A DNA stretch of 64,000 nucleotides from JAENWD01 sp963796915 (GTDB taxonomy: Bacteria > Acidobacteriota > Vicinamibacteria > Vicinamibacterales > JAENWD01): the NCBI GenBank assembly GCA_963796915.1, contig CAWCNI010000004.1, forward strand, positions 2,170,001-2,234,000, written 5' to 3'. Below the pieces are notes generated by a model. It was given only the letters and a program-made list of their open reading frames with translations. It was not told where the DNA came from and searched no databases. This document shows, in pieces, positions 53,507-63,434 of this stretch (the stretch's first letter is position 1; every line of letters starts with the position of its first letter). Both the position numbers and the translations under genes were made by a program.

Positions 53507-56164
53507 CTACGGCAGTTCCACCCACACGCCCAGCAGTCGTACATCGTGGTTGGCGGGGTCGACGTCAGACGGCCGGAAGCCCGTCGTCGTGCGAACTGTC
53601 AGCCAGATCGGGGAGTCGTCGCCCGCACGTCGCGGCATGTAGAGATCGTGGACCGTTCCCGGGGCCAGCACCACGCTGTCGTGCCACGCGCCCAGCGTGG
53701 ACTCGACGGTGTTGGTGGCCCCGCCGTTTCGCAGTCGTATCTGCGCGTGTGCCGCGGACGGCACCACCACGAAGCGTGCCGACGAGGCGCCAGCCACCCA
53801 GGCGCCGGTCGGCTCGACGTAGGCGTGGCCGTCGATGAGGAACAGCATGCCGCCCGCGCCGGCGGTGCCCCGCTCGGCGTGCACGCCGCACGTGCCGGGT
53901 GGAGGGAAGGTCTCGGCCCGGAGCGCAACGACAGGCAGGCTGCGGCGCAGCGCGGCGTCGGGCATGAGCCACAACGACTCGGCGCCCGCCGGCAGATCGA
54001 CAACGCAGCTGGTCGGGCCCGGAGGCGTGTCAGCAAACTCGCAGCGCTCGATCGTGGCGTCGGGGTGGCCGATGGCGATCGCCACCGTGCCAGTCGCATT
54101 CAGCCCCGGCTGCAGCGTCACGCGATAGCGGCCGGCCGGCACGTCGTGACCGCCCCACAGTGTCGCCTGCGCTGAAGGCGTGCGTCGCGACGCGTTCGGG
54201 ACGTCAGGCGCAGACGGGACGTCCGCTCGCGCGTTTGCCCGGAACGGGACGAAGCTCACGACGGGACCTGCCGGCAGGCAGCTTCGATTGAGCCAGGCGA
54301 CCGCGCTGGCGCCGGGCTCGAGCGATGGACGGCCGCTGGCCGCCCAGCCGGCAGTCGCGCCGGTCAGTGTCGCCGCGCATCCGACGGCGATCGCCGCGGC
54401 GCGCCAGACGCCATTCGCCGAAAGCCGGCGCTCGAGCCAGCGGAGCAGCGCCCAGCCGGCAAAGCCGGCGACAGCCCACCCACACGCGCGTGCCCACGCG
54501 TCGAGGGGCCCGCTCTGAAACAGGCTCGGAAGGGCATGGGCCAGGTTCGTCGCCGGCGCCACGCGATCGAGCCACAGGGCGTAGCCGTCGCGGACGTTGT
54601 AGACAAGCGCCCCGTGATCGGCCCAGGCGAGCCATGCCGTGAGCGCAAAGCTGACAGCGAGTAGCGCCGCTGCGACCATGCGGGGCGTTCTCGACTGATG
54701 GCGATGCCACCACGCAGCGATGGGGAGCGCCGCGACGAGCAGTACGGGCACGAGGAAGCGCGCCGGCGAGCTCCTGCCGGCCCACCACATGTGAAACCCG
54801 GCCACCGCCAGCAGGTACGGCGTCGCGATCGCGGCAAGCTCGATCGTCAGGCGTGGGTACGTGCGCCACAACGCCGCCAGCCCCGCCAGGGCGATCAGGA
54901 AGATCGGGGCGTTCGGCAGCAGGCCGAACTGCTGATCGAGCAGCAGCCCCGTGATGCCAACCGGCACTCGCGCAAGGTGCATGTCGGTGGCGGGGCCGTA
55001 CGGCGCGCGCGGGTCCCAGACGCCGTAGATGGCATGAAAGAACCACAGCCAGGCGACGCCGCTCAGAAGCGGCAGCAACGTGAGTGCCACTACGTTCAAG
55101 ACGACCCGCGAGCCTGGCGCAGGAGTGCGAGGCACGTCCTCATGCCGCGGCCACACGACTCGCAACAAGACGACGAGCCAGAGCGCCGCCGCGAGGGCAG
55201 CGAAGCGGCTGTGCATCCACGGCAGCACTGCGATCGCGAGGCTCGTGCGCACGAGCGCGCCGCGGGTGGGCCACCCGGAAGAGGCGAGGCGCGCCACGAC
55301 AAGAAGAACGCAGAGCGCGGCGGGGCCATCGGGATAGACAGTGAACGCCTGAAAGAAGAACGGGACCGACAACGCGACCGCCGACCATCCCACCCAGGCC
55401 GCCTGCGGGCTCGCCGTGAGGGCGTAACCGGCCCGCCACGCCAGCGTCGACCCCGCGGCGCTGACGAGGATCAGCAGGGCGACGACGCCAGGGTATCCGC
55501 CGAGCGCGAATGCCGGCACCAGCAGCGCCGGAAGACCTGGCGCATGAATCGAGTAGATCTGTCCGTCGCGGCCGCGTCGCAGGTAGTCCGGCTTCAGCTC
55601 GCCGTCCACGTACGCCAGGTAGTCGCGTCGCGCGTGGTTGTTCTCGATTCGCAGGTCGCCGTCGCCGAGCAGGCTCTGCGTGATGACGAGATAGTGCGGT
55701 TCGTCGCCACCCGGAAGCGTCGGCGCCATCCGCCATGCGGCGATGCTGTAGAGACAGGCGGCGAGCACACCGGCCTGCAGCATCTGGCGACGCACCGACA
55801 GGCTCGGCAGGTGCCACACGCGGACGCCGACGGCAGTCACCGCGAGCGAGGCAACAGAGACCAGCAGCGACAACGGGCCTGCCAGAACGAGGAACGCTAC
55901 CGGGACAGGGCCAGGAATCCAGGGCAGCAGGGCGATGGCGCCGAGCCACAGCGGGGCGGCCTTGCGCGCGTCCAGCCTGAACGCCGCGGCGCAAATCGCC
56001 GCGACGATCGCGAGAGCCGCCAGCAGCCACAGCGGCGGCAGGAGGCCGACACGGGTCGCGGTGCCGCTGCCCGAAAGCGCCACCACGCCGAGCGCGGCCC
56101 ACGTGCCGGCGGCCCAGGTGAGGGCCGCGAGGATCGCGCCCGGCTCGATCGGCCGGGAGGTCAT
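53507..56164 (-). CDS. large GT-C-like membrane protein with C-terminal beta domain
   Basis: 885 residues from ATG 56164. About 12 membrane helices and, between them, TLPGGDEPHYLVITQSLLGDGDLRIENNH: the GDEPHYL acidic motif of GT39/ArnT-like enzymes. The last 250 residues are a soluble beta-rich domain (LWGGHDVPAGRYRVTLQPG, HAYVEPTGAWVAGASSARFVV), probably carbohydrate-binding. It converges with the first paralogue and diverges from the second, with 55 bp between the starts. Likely adds sugar to lipid-linked or secreted substrates; specificity unknown. Confidence 0.7.
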   Translation of the reverse strand: MTSRPIEPGAILAALTWAAGTWAALGVVALSGSGTATRVGLLPPLWLLAALAIVAAICAAAFRLDARKAAPLWLGAIALLPWIPGPVPVAFLVLAGPLSLLVSVASLAVTAVGVRVWHLPSLSVRRQMLQAGVLAACLYSIAAWRMAPTLPGGDEPHYLVITQSLLGDGDLRIENNHARRDYLAYVDGELKPDYLRRGRDGQIYSIHAPGLPALLVPAFALGGYPGVVALLILVSAAGSTLAWRAGYALTASPQAAWVGWSAVALSVPFFFQAFTVYPDGPAALCVLLVVARLASSGWPTRGALVRTSLAIAVLPWMHSRFAALAAALWLVVLLRVVWPRHEDVPRTPAPGSRVVLNVVALTLLPLLSGVAWLWFFHAIYGVWDPRAPYGPATDMHLARVPVGITGLLLDQQFGLLPNAPIFLIALAGLAALWRTYPRLTIELAAIATPYLLAVAGFHMWWAGRSSPARFLVPVLLVAALPIAAWWHRHQSRTPRMVAAALLAVSFALTAWLAWADHGALVYNVRDGYALWLDRVAPATNLAHALPSLFQSGPLDAWARACGWAVAGFAGWALLRWLERRLSANGVWRAAAIAVGCAATLTGATAGWAASGRPSLEPGASAVAWLNRSCLPAGPVVSFVPFRANARADVPSAPDVPNASRRTPSAQATLWGGHDVPAGRYRVTLQPGLNATGTVAIAIGHPDATIERCEFADTPPGPTSCVVDLPAGAESLWLMPDAALRRSLPVVALRAETFPPPGTCGVHAERGTAGAGGMLFLIDGHAYVEPTGAWVAGASSARFVVVPSAAHAQIRLRNGGATNTVESTLGAWHDSVVLAPGTVHDLYMPRRAGDDSPIWLTVRTTTGFRPSDVDPANHDVRLLGVWVELP

Positions 56165-56219
56165 CGCGGTCCATGCTACTATGCCGCGGCTTCTCCCTTC
56201 GCCGCCCGCCCGCACTTCA

Positions 56220-57872
56220 GTGACACGCCTCCGCCAGCCGCTGCTCGTGCTCGCCTTCGCGGTGGCGCTCGCAGCGATGATGACGTGGCCGCTGCTGCCT
56301 CGCCTGACCAACAGCGGCCGGACCGACACAGCGGACGGCCTGTTCAGCATCTGGGTGGTGTCGTGGGTCGCACACGCGCTCACCACGAACCCCGGCAGCC
56401 TCTACAACGCCAACATCTTCTTCCCCGAGCGCGACACGCTGGCGTACTCGGAAGCCAATCTCGGCGCCGGCGCCCTCGCCATCCCGGCCTGGCTTGCCAC
56501 GCACAACGCCTACGCGGCACTCAACAGCGTCGCGTTCCTGTCATTCGTGCTGTCCACGCTCGCCATGTACTCGCTGGCACGTCACCTGACAGGCAACATC
56601 GCCGGGTCGCTGACGGCGGCGGTCGTGTTCGCCTACTGCCCGTTCGTCTTCTCGCACACGGCGCACATCCAGCTGCTGATGACGGCGGGGCTGCCGCTGA
56701 TTCTCCTCGCGCTGCACCGGCTGACCGACAGCCCCACGCCCTTGCGGGCGATCGTGCTGGGCCTGACTGTCGCGCTGCAGGCGCTTTCGTGCGCCTATCA
56801 CGGAGTGCTGGGGGCAATGCTCGTATCCGCCGGCGTCGTCTGGTTCACGCTATCGCGGCGTCTGTGGCGGAATCGCGCGTGGTGGCTGGCGGTCTCGATC
56901 GCCGCCGTCGTCTCGATCGGGGTCACGCTGCCCTTCTTCCTGCCGTATCTGCAGGTGCAGGCCAGCACCGGTTTCGCGCGCGATCTCAAAGAGGCTGCGG
57001 ACTACTCGGCGGACTGGCGGGCGTGGCTCGCGTCGGCGGCGTGGGCGCACCGCTGGATCCGCGATCTCACGGGTCGCTCGGCGGAAGTGCTGTTCCCGGG
57101 CTTTGTTGCGCTGGGCCTTGGCCTCGCCGGTCTCGTGCTCTCGGTGCGCGCCTCCCGGACGGTCGGCGTGGCGCCACGCGTCACCCGTGACGTCGCGTTG
57201 TTCTACACCGCGGTGGCGATCACGTTGTTGTGGCTGTCGCTGGGACCGGCGGCCGGTCTCTACACCGTGCTGTTCCACACGGTGCCGTTGTTCGATTTCC
57301 TGCGTGCGCCGGGCCGCGTCGGCATCGGCGTCGAGCTCGCCCTGGCGGTGTTTGCCGCCTATGCGGTCGCGTGGCTCCAGCGCCAATGGCCGGCCGCGCG
57401 GTGGCTCGGCGCCGCGATGGTGGCTGCCGCCATCATGGATCTCTGCACGCTGCCCTATCCGATGAAGGACCGCGTTCCGCAGTCAGTGATCTACACGGTC
57501 CTCGCCCACCAGACGCCGGGGGTCGTCGTCGAGCTGCCGTTCTACGAACAGCGTCCCGACTTTCCGCGACACACCCTCTACATGGTGAACTCGACGGCTC
57601 ACTGGTTTCCGCTGGTCAACGGCTACAGCGACTATGCCTCGCCCTACTGGCGCGACAACGCGAAGTTGCTGCGCGCCTTTCCCAGCGACAACAGCGTGCG
57701 GCTGTTCCAGCAGGTTCGGGGACGCTACGTCGTCCTCCACGGCGAGCTTTACGCGCGCACGGAGTTGGCCAGGGTCAAGGCCCGCTTCGCGTTGTTCGGG
57801 GACCAGCTGACGCTGCTCGCGGCGGATGGCGAGACCGAGCTCTACGAAGTCACAGGGCGAACAGGGGGATAG
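56220..57872 (+). CDS. large GT-C-like membrane protein, paralogue of 51869
   Basis: 550 residues from GTG 56220; ATGs further upstream lie in or before the -10-like TACTAT region (56177-56182). It has ten membrane helices, the shared loop DTADGLFSIWVVSWVAHAL, ALQALSCAYHGVLGAMLVS (parallel to ALQALASIYALVFAGWAV in the paralogue) and the late VVELPFYEQRPDFPRHTLYMVNSTAHWFPLVNGYSDY, again matching. This suggests a duplication. Its 3' end overlaps the aminotransferase gene by 31 bp tail to tail. Confidence 0.7.
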   Translation: MTRLRQPLLVLAFAVALAAMMTWPLLPRLTNSGRTDTADGLFSIWVVSWVAHALTTNPGSLYNANIFFPERDTLAYSEANLGAGALAIPAWLATHNAYAALNSVAFLSFVLSTLAMYSLARHLTGNIAGSLTAAVVFAYCPFVFSHTAHIQLLMTAGLPLILLALHRLTDSPTPLRAIVLGLTVALQALSCAYHGVLGAMLVSAGVVWFTLSRRLWRNRAWWLAVSIAAVVSIGVTLPFFLPYLQVQASTGFARDLKEAADYSADWRAWLASAAWAHRWIRDLTGRSAEVLFPGFVALGLGLAGLVLSVRASRTVGVAPRVTRDVALFYTAVAITLLWLSLGPAAGLYTVLFHTVPLFDFLRAPGRVGIGVELALAVFAAYAVAWLQRQWPAARWLGAAMVAAAIMDLCTLPYPMKDRVPQSVIYTVLAHQTPGVVVELPFYEQRPDFPRHTLYMVNSTAHWFPLVNGYSDYASPYWRDNAKLLRAFPSDNSVRLFQQVRGRYVVLHGELYARTELARVKARFALFGDQLTLLAADGETELYEVTGRTGG

Positions 57873-59032
57873 CCCGAGAGCCCGTCCATCCGCCTGTCCG
57901 CTTCCTTCATCGTCTCGTAGCGCTTGGCGAAGCAGAATCTGACTTTCGTCCGGCCGCGTGACGGGTCGCGATGAAAGCTGCTGCCGGGCACGCTCGCCAC
58001 GCCGACGGTCTCGACGAGATAGCGCGCAAACGCGACGTCGTCTGGAAACCCGAAATGGGCGATGTCGGTCATGACGTAGTAGGCGCCCTGCGGCACGTGA
58101 CAGCGGAAGCCGTGGCGCGTCAGCATCTCCAGCATGACGTCGCGACGCTCGCCGTAGTGCACCGCCAGGTTCGTGAAGTAGCTGTCGGGCATGGCCAGGG
58201 CGGCGGCGCCGGCTTCCTGGAGTGGCGCCGGCGCGCCGACCGTCAGGAAGTCGTGCATCTTGCGGATCGCGCCCGCCAGCGCCGGCGGCGCGATGGCCCA
58301 GCCGATTCGCCAGCCGGTGACGCTGAAGGTCTTCGACAGGCCGCTGATCGTGACGGTCCGGTCGGCCATGCCCTCGATGGACGCCATCGGCACGTGCCGG
58401 TGCCCGTCGAAGGTGATGTGCTCGTAGATCTCGTCGGTGATTGCCAGCACGTCCCACTGCTGACAGAGTTGCGCGATCGCCGTCAGCTCGTCGCGGGAAA
58501 ACACCTTGCCGGTCGGGTTGTTCGGCGTGTTGATGATGATGGCCCGCGTGCGCGGCCCGAAGGCAGCGGCCAGTTCCGCCGGGTCGAACTGCCAGTCCGG
58601 CTCGCGCAGCGCGACATACCGCGGCACGGCCCCGGAGACGATCGCGTCAGGCCCGTAGTTCTCGTAGAACGGCTCGAAGACGATGACCTCGTCGCCGGGG
58701 TCGACCGACGCGAGCAGCACCGCCATCATGGTCTCGGTGGCGCCGCAGCACACGGTCACCTGCGCGTCAGCGTCCACCGGCACGCCATACAGCCGGGTGA
58801 ACTGCGCCGCAATCGCCTCGCGCAGCGGCCGCGCGCCCCACGTCACGGCGTATTGATTGATGTCCGCCCGGATGGCGGCGCAGGCGGCTTCCTTGATGGC
58901 GTCCGGCGCGGGAAAGTCCGGAAACCCCTGGGAGAGGTTGACGGCGCCGTGGCGCATCGCGAGCCGCGTCATCTCGCGGATCACCGACTCGGTGAATTGC
59001 GCGGCCTTCTTCGATCCTCGGGGATGGGGCAT
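57842..59032 (-). CDS. class I/II PLP aminotransferase
   Basis: 396 residues. VNLSQGFPDFPAPDAIKEAACAAI, CCGATETMMAVLLASVDPGDEV, INTPNNPTGKVFSRDEL (substrate Asn about 173), ITDEIYEH and the PLP lysine in ISGLSKTFSVTGWRIGW (about 237) show the fold. The order NLSxGFPDF, YxVTWGxxxLREAI and VTVCCGxTE resembles methionine/kynurenine aminotransferases (YbdL, KAT). The exact substrate is not clear. The C-terminus continues over the neighbour's end. Confidence 0.9.
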   Translation of the reverse strand: MPHPRGSKKAAQFTESVIREMTRLAMRHGAVNLSQGFPDFPAPDAIKEAACAAIRADINQYAVTWGARPLREAIAAQFTRLYGVPVDADAQVTVCCGATETMMAVLLASVDPGDEVIVFEPFYENYGPDAIVSGAVPRYVALREPDWQFDPAELAAAFGPRTRAIIINTPNNPTGKVFSRDELTAIAQLCQQWDVLAITDEIYEHITFDGHRHVPMASIEGMADRTVTISGLSKTFSVTGWRIGWAIAPPALAGAIRKMHDFLTVGAPAPLQEAGAAALAMPDSYFTNLAVHYGERRDVMLEMLTRHGFRCHVPQGAYYVMTDIAHFGFPDDVAFARYLVETVGVASVPGSSFHRDPSRGRTKVRFCFAKRYETMKEADRRMDGLSGYPPVRPVTS

Positions 59033-59044
59033 GGCACCGACAAT

Positions 59045-59340
59045 TGTAAGTGCTGAGGTGCAGGAGGGCTGCAGTGCGGCGGTGCGTGCTGAAGTGCCGG
59101 GGTGCTGAAGTGCGGAGGTGCGTCGCTCGGTGGTCGGTGCTGCAGTGCGGCGGTAGGCCCTGAGGTGCTGCCTTTGCCTTCCGTTGGCCTGCCCTTGAAG
59201 GCCGATCTAAAGATCGGCCCTACAGTCCCTTGTTCGTGCCTTGCCTTGCACCGCCCTTGCCTTGCCTTGCCTTGCCTGCCCTGCCCTGCCCTTGCCTTGC
59301 CCTGCTTTGCCCCGCCTTGCCCTTCTAGGCCCTCCACGCT
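59045..59340. repeat. mixed tract: 8-mer words, GGCCGATCT palindrome, CCTTG array
   Basis: 59050-59175 carries TGCTGAAG/TGCGGCGG words; 59199-59224 is GGCCGATCTAAAGATCGGCC plus CTACA; 59238-59330 is a run of CCTTG and CCTTGC units. All three repeat families meet in one 300-bp gap between the aminotransferase and Slt genes. No gene is visible in it. Confidence 0.75.
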
Positions 59341-59350
59341 GCCTGGGCCC

Positions 59351-61661
59351 CTACTGCCGGTGATGGTGCTTCTTCGGCGGCGCTTTCTTCTTGGCCGCCG
59401 GCGCCGCGGACTTGGTGGGCTTGGCCGGCGCCGCGGAGGTCACGGCGGGCACCGCGGAGCCGGGCGCGCCGGCCAGGGGCCGCACGCCGCGCTCGCCGTA
59501 GAGGCGGCGGTAGTCCTCTGCCGTGCCGATGATCTTGCGGACGTAGTTCTGCGTTTCCGGGTACGGGATGTCGTCGATGAACTCGTCGGGCGCCACGCCA
59601 GGCCGCTCCGCAATCCAGCGCGCGACCGGACCTGGCCCCGCGTTGTAGCTGGCCAGCGCGTACGCGACGCCGCCAAAGCGATCCACGAGATCCGCAAAAT
59701 ATGCCGTGCCGATGCGCATGTTGACCTGGGGATCGGTCAACTTGGTGACCGAGTAGCGCGGAATGCGCAGGCGCCTGGCGTAGCTGCGGCCCGTCGACGG
59801 CACGATCTGCATCAGCCCAATCGCGTTGGCGTGCGACTTGATCTCGGCGTCGAACGTCGACTCCTGCGCGATGAGCGCCGCGACCAGGAACGGGTCCAGC
59901 TGGCGGGCGGGCGCGTAGGTGCGAATCAAGTCCCAGTAGGCCACCGGGAACAGCACCTTCAGGACATCCGGCGGCAGGTCTTCGCCGGCGGCCGAGAGGT
60001 ACTGCGGGAACGCGCGCTTGATCCCGTTGATGCCCTTCCGCAGGTCGCCCTTCTGCGCCCACACGTAACCAATGGTCGCCTGCAGCGCCGGGGAATCGCC
60101 CCCGCTTTTCTGCGCCCACTGCAGCTCGTTCAGCGCGTCGTCATACATGCCGGCAGAAATGAGGGCGCGCACCAGGTCTGCGCCGGCGACGACAACGTCT
60201 GCCGCGCGGCCAACCGCGGACACCGCGTCCGGCTTCGACGGCACCGCGACGGCCGCCGCCATCGTCATCGGCTCGACGTGCCGTGCTGTAAGCCGCTTGA
60301 TGGCCATGCGGCCGTAGTACGAATTCAGGTAGTCGGCGACCAGGATCCCGTAGAGACGTTCGGCGCCACTGCCGTCTGAGAGTTGCTCCCGGGCGCGGGC
60401 GGCCCAGTAGACCCACGTCGGCCTGAAATCGGACTTCGGAAACGCTGCCGCGGCGGCCTCGAACATGGTCGCGCACTCGCCCCACTTGCCGGTCCGGTAC
60501 TGCATCCAGCCGATCTTCCAGAGCGCCCGTCCCGCGTAGCGCCCTTGCGGAAACAGCTGCGCCATCTGGCGGAACACCGCGTCGGCGCTGTCGTCGTCGT
60601 CTTTCAGGATGTAGTACGTCGCCAGGTTGTTGAGCGCCTCTTCCGACCAGGACTCTGCGGGGAACGCGCTGACCAGCGCCTGCGTGAGGCGCACGTACTC
60701 GGCGATGTCGCCGGTTTCCCGCACGGTGGACAGGTAGAAGAACTGCGCCTCCGCTCGACGGCGCGCGGTGGACGTCCAGGGATCGAGCGCGTCGTGGGCG
60801 GCCTGGAAGCGCTTGAGAAAGAAGTCACTCTCCGCGATTCGCAGCGCGATCACTTCCTTGCCGTCTCCGGAGCCAATCGGCGAGAGCGTCTCGAAAGCGT
60901 CGCGTGCCTGCGCGTAGCGCTTCGCCCCGAACAGCCGCTCGGCGCGCCCGAGCTCCAGCTTGTAGCGCGCGGATCCGGACTCGAGCGGCTCCCAGGCCTG
61001 CATCGTCTCGATCTGCGTGGACGCGTTGGCGGCCAGATCGCTCAGGGGGAATTCGAAGTAGACATGGGCGTAGGCCTCGGCCGCGCCGCGCCCGTTGCCC
61101 ATAGCCTGGCGGACGCGCGCGAGACGCATCCAGCCTTCGTCGGGCGACATCGCCGTCGGCTTCGTCAGCGGCTCGTAGGCCGAGGCCGCCGTCGCGAAGT
61201 CGCCCTGCGCCTCAGCGATTTCCCCGGTCAGCCGGCGCGCCGCTTCGGCCAGCGCCCCCGGCGTCTCGTGCGCCACCAGCGCCGCGGCGATCTGCCGCGC
61301 GTCGTCCGGCCGGCCGAGCCGGAAGGTCACCAGTCCCAGGTAGGTACTGCTGGTAAGGCGCCAGCGGCGTGCCGGTGACAGTCACCTTTTGCAGCGCGGC
61401 AAGTGCTTCGGGGTACTTGGCGTCCGCGACGAGCGCCACCGCCCTGCCGAGCGCCACTGCGGCCGGCGTTGGCTTCTCGGTAGGCGCCAGCCAGATCTCA
61501 GACGGGTTGGTCGGAATGGGGGCGTAGCTGGTCGCCGTCAGCACCGGGCTGGCAGCGGCCACCGGAGCCGATGACGACTGCGCGCGAACGGTGGGGTCGC
61601 CCGACGCGACCAGTGCGATGAAGGTTCCGGCGATGGCGCCAATGCGCCAGGGATCATTCAC
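59351..61661 (-). CDS. slt: soluble lytic murein transglycosylase (Slt), one frameshift
   Basis: A GTG at 61661 begins a signal peptide (AIAGTFIALVASG). TPR-like superhelix repeats fill residues about 60-560, then the catalytic domain: PFLVAALIAQESTFDAEIKSHANAIGLMQIVPSTGRSYA (catalytic Glu) and ASYNAGPGPVARWI. The frame breaks near 61345, where GGTA occurs twice in tandem; removing one copy joins YQQYL to GLVTFRLGRPDDAR. The C-terminus is a Lys/Ala/Pro tail with KKHHHRQ. Periplasmic; cleaves peptidoglycan with 1,6-anhydro ends. Confidence 0.9.
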
Positions 61662-61701
61662 GAGGCGGACCTGCACTCCATGGTACAACGTGATCGGCGG
61701 C

Positions 61702-62737
61702 TCAGCGCGCGATCCGTTGCGCCCCTTCACCCTCGCGCGCGGCCTCAGCCTTCGGCGCGGCGTCCCTCGCGGCCGCGCGAACCTTCGCCGCCTGCCGTGC
61801 GGTCAGCGCTTCCAGACACCGCCCCGTGTGCCGCGCCAGCACCTCCACGTTACTCAGGCCAGGCGTGCGGCACCACGCGCTCCTCGTCCACGTCGTCGTC
61901 CGCGTGAACGACGGCCACGACCTGCTCGTCGACGATCACCGGAACCGTCACACCGACTCGCTTGTCCGACGACAGCGTGAACGGCGCCGGGAGCGGGGAC
62001 GGCGACGCGGCGTGCCGATCGCTCGTGGAGCGTGGAGCCGCGGTCTTGACGGCCTCGCCGATCAGGCCCGCGCCGTCCAGCGGCAGTTGGAGCAGACGCG
62101 GCTCGACGGTGCCGGCAGGGAACCCGGCGTGCGACCAGCCCTTCAGCACGTCGCCGCGAACGACGAGCACGGCCGCGCGGCCCGATTCGCGCTGGCAGGC
62201 GCGCGTGAGCAAATCCAGCGCCTCGCTCAGCGACCCCGCGCCGTCGAGACCTCGCACCGCTGCCAGGAGCCGCTCCGCCGAGGCCAGGTTCGCCTGGCGC
62301 TCGCCGTCCTTTTCGCCGAGCGCCGCTTTTCGGGCGGTCTCGACCGCCGCGTCCAGTTTCGCCTCGAGGATGGCGCGTTCCGCGGCCACGGCCGCCGACA
62401 TCCGCTCTTCGCCGGCTTCCCGCTCGGCCGCGACAGCGCTCGCCACCTTGTGAGCCGCCGACGCCCGTTCGTCGGCCAGCGCCTTCGACACTTTCTCGTC
62501 GATGTTCGCGCGCTCGGCGGCAATGGCGCCAGAGAGCAGCGCGGCTGCGGCGCCCTCGGCTTCGGCCCTGACAGCGTGCGCGGCCTTCTCTGCATCGCGG
62601 GCGGCCTGCTCGGCGTCAGCGTCGCTTTGCTGCCGAATCCGCTCGGCAAGATCGTCCAATTCGCCAGTCAGCTGGTCCCGGACGCGATCGGCAAGGCCCG
62701 ACACCAGGGTATGGAAACGGTCGTCTCGTGCGCTCAT
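61702..62737 (-). CDS. long coiled-coil protein with C-terminal GAF-like domain, one frameshift
   Basis: From ATG 62737: residues about 10-150 are an Ala/Glu/Arg coiled coil, then LLTRACQRESGRAAVLVVRGDVLKGWSHAGFPAG and GVTVPVIVDEQVVAVVHADDD, which look like a degenerate GAF sensor. The stop at 61850 is caused by one extra T (GAGTAACG to GAGAACG): in the next frame NVEVLARHTGRCLEALTARQAAKVRAAAR continues to 61702. The length becomes about 344. Intracellular, function unknown. It ends 41 bp before the Slt start. Confidence 0.65.
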
Positions 62738-62846
62738 AGCCCCGGTTATCGGCAGGAACCCGCGCGGACTTTTCGCAGTTTCTGACGTCGCTTCCGAAGT
62801 GCGCCAGGACGTGCAATGGCGTCACAACTGCTGTCGAGTCAAGCAG

Positions 62847-62875
62847 TTGACTGCGCCTTCCGGGCGTCGTACCAT
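62847..62875 (+). promoter_or_regulatory. tmRNA promoter
   Basis: TTGACT (62847-62852), exactly 17 bp, TACCAT (62870-62875). The RNA begins 10 bp later at 62885. Confidence 0.8.
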
Positions 62876-62884
62876 GGGTGGTTC

Positions 62885-63236
62885 GGGGCCGACTTAGATT
62901 CGACGGAGGGATTGAGACACGGGATGCGTGCCGAGGACCATCTTCCTCGTTAAACAGATGGAAACAACGTCAACTGCCAATCAGCAGCTTGCTCTCGCCG
63001 CCTAAATAAGGCGACGACGTTTCCCCCGGGAGGCCCACGACCCGGGACGAAACGCCATTTAGTGGGCTGGCGGCCACCGGTTGCTCCGGACAGTGGTTGC
63101 GAGATTTTCTGGGGCTGGTCCTGGCCGCGTTTGCGTCGTCTCGACGGCCGGGATGAGACAACAGATGACGCTACGCATGTAGATGCCCGCGGGGACGTTC
63201 TTTCGGACGGCGGTGCAATTCCGCCCGGCTCCACCA
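62885..63236 (+). ncRNA. ssrA: tmRNA (SsrA)
   Basis: 352 nt with CCA encoded. The acceptor GGGGCCG pairs with CGGCTCC; the T-loop arm GGCGG-TGCAATTC-CGCC and the GACTTAGATTCGACGG signature near the 5' end are typical. The tag frame reads GCC AAT CAG CAG CTT GCT CTC GCC GCC TAA, so the peptide is (A)ANQQLALAA, ending in the usual LALAA protease signal. If the resume codon were earlier, ETTST would precede it. tmRNA releases stalled ribosomes. Confidence 0.96.
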
Positions 63237-63241
63237 TCTTG

Positions 63242-63273
63242 GGGCGAGACCGCCTGACACGGCGGTCTCGCCC
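63242..63273 (+). terminator. hairpin after tmRNA
   Basis: GGGCGAGACCGCC (63242-63254) and GGCGGTCTCGCCC (63261-63273) form a perfect 13-bp stem, 5 bp after the tmRNA end. No T-run follows, so it may be a weak or Rho-helped terminator or a processing barrier. Confidence 0.7.
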
Positions 63274-63434
63274 GCTTCGCCCTCCAGCAGACAGCACCTC
63301 GGCGCTTCCACGTCAGCACGCTGGCCATGGCAGCGCCTGCACGTCCGCACCTCATGCCGGCGTCCGACTAGCCTGCCAGCCCGCCTCTGTCGATAGATCT
63401 CGAGATGCGGCGAGGTTTGCCCACTGCCCTTAAG

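Noticed and set aside
54698..57190. 830-aa plus-strand frame
   Set aside because: It spans the antisense of the 53507 gene and an alternative frame of the 56220 gene; no membrane or domain pattern.
63237..63434. Integrated element at the tmRNA 3' end
   Set aside because: The tmRNA 3' end is not repeated in the following sequence and no integrase follows within the window.
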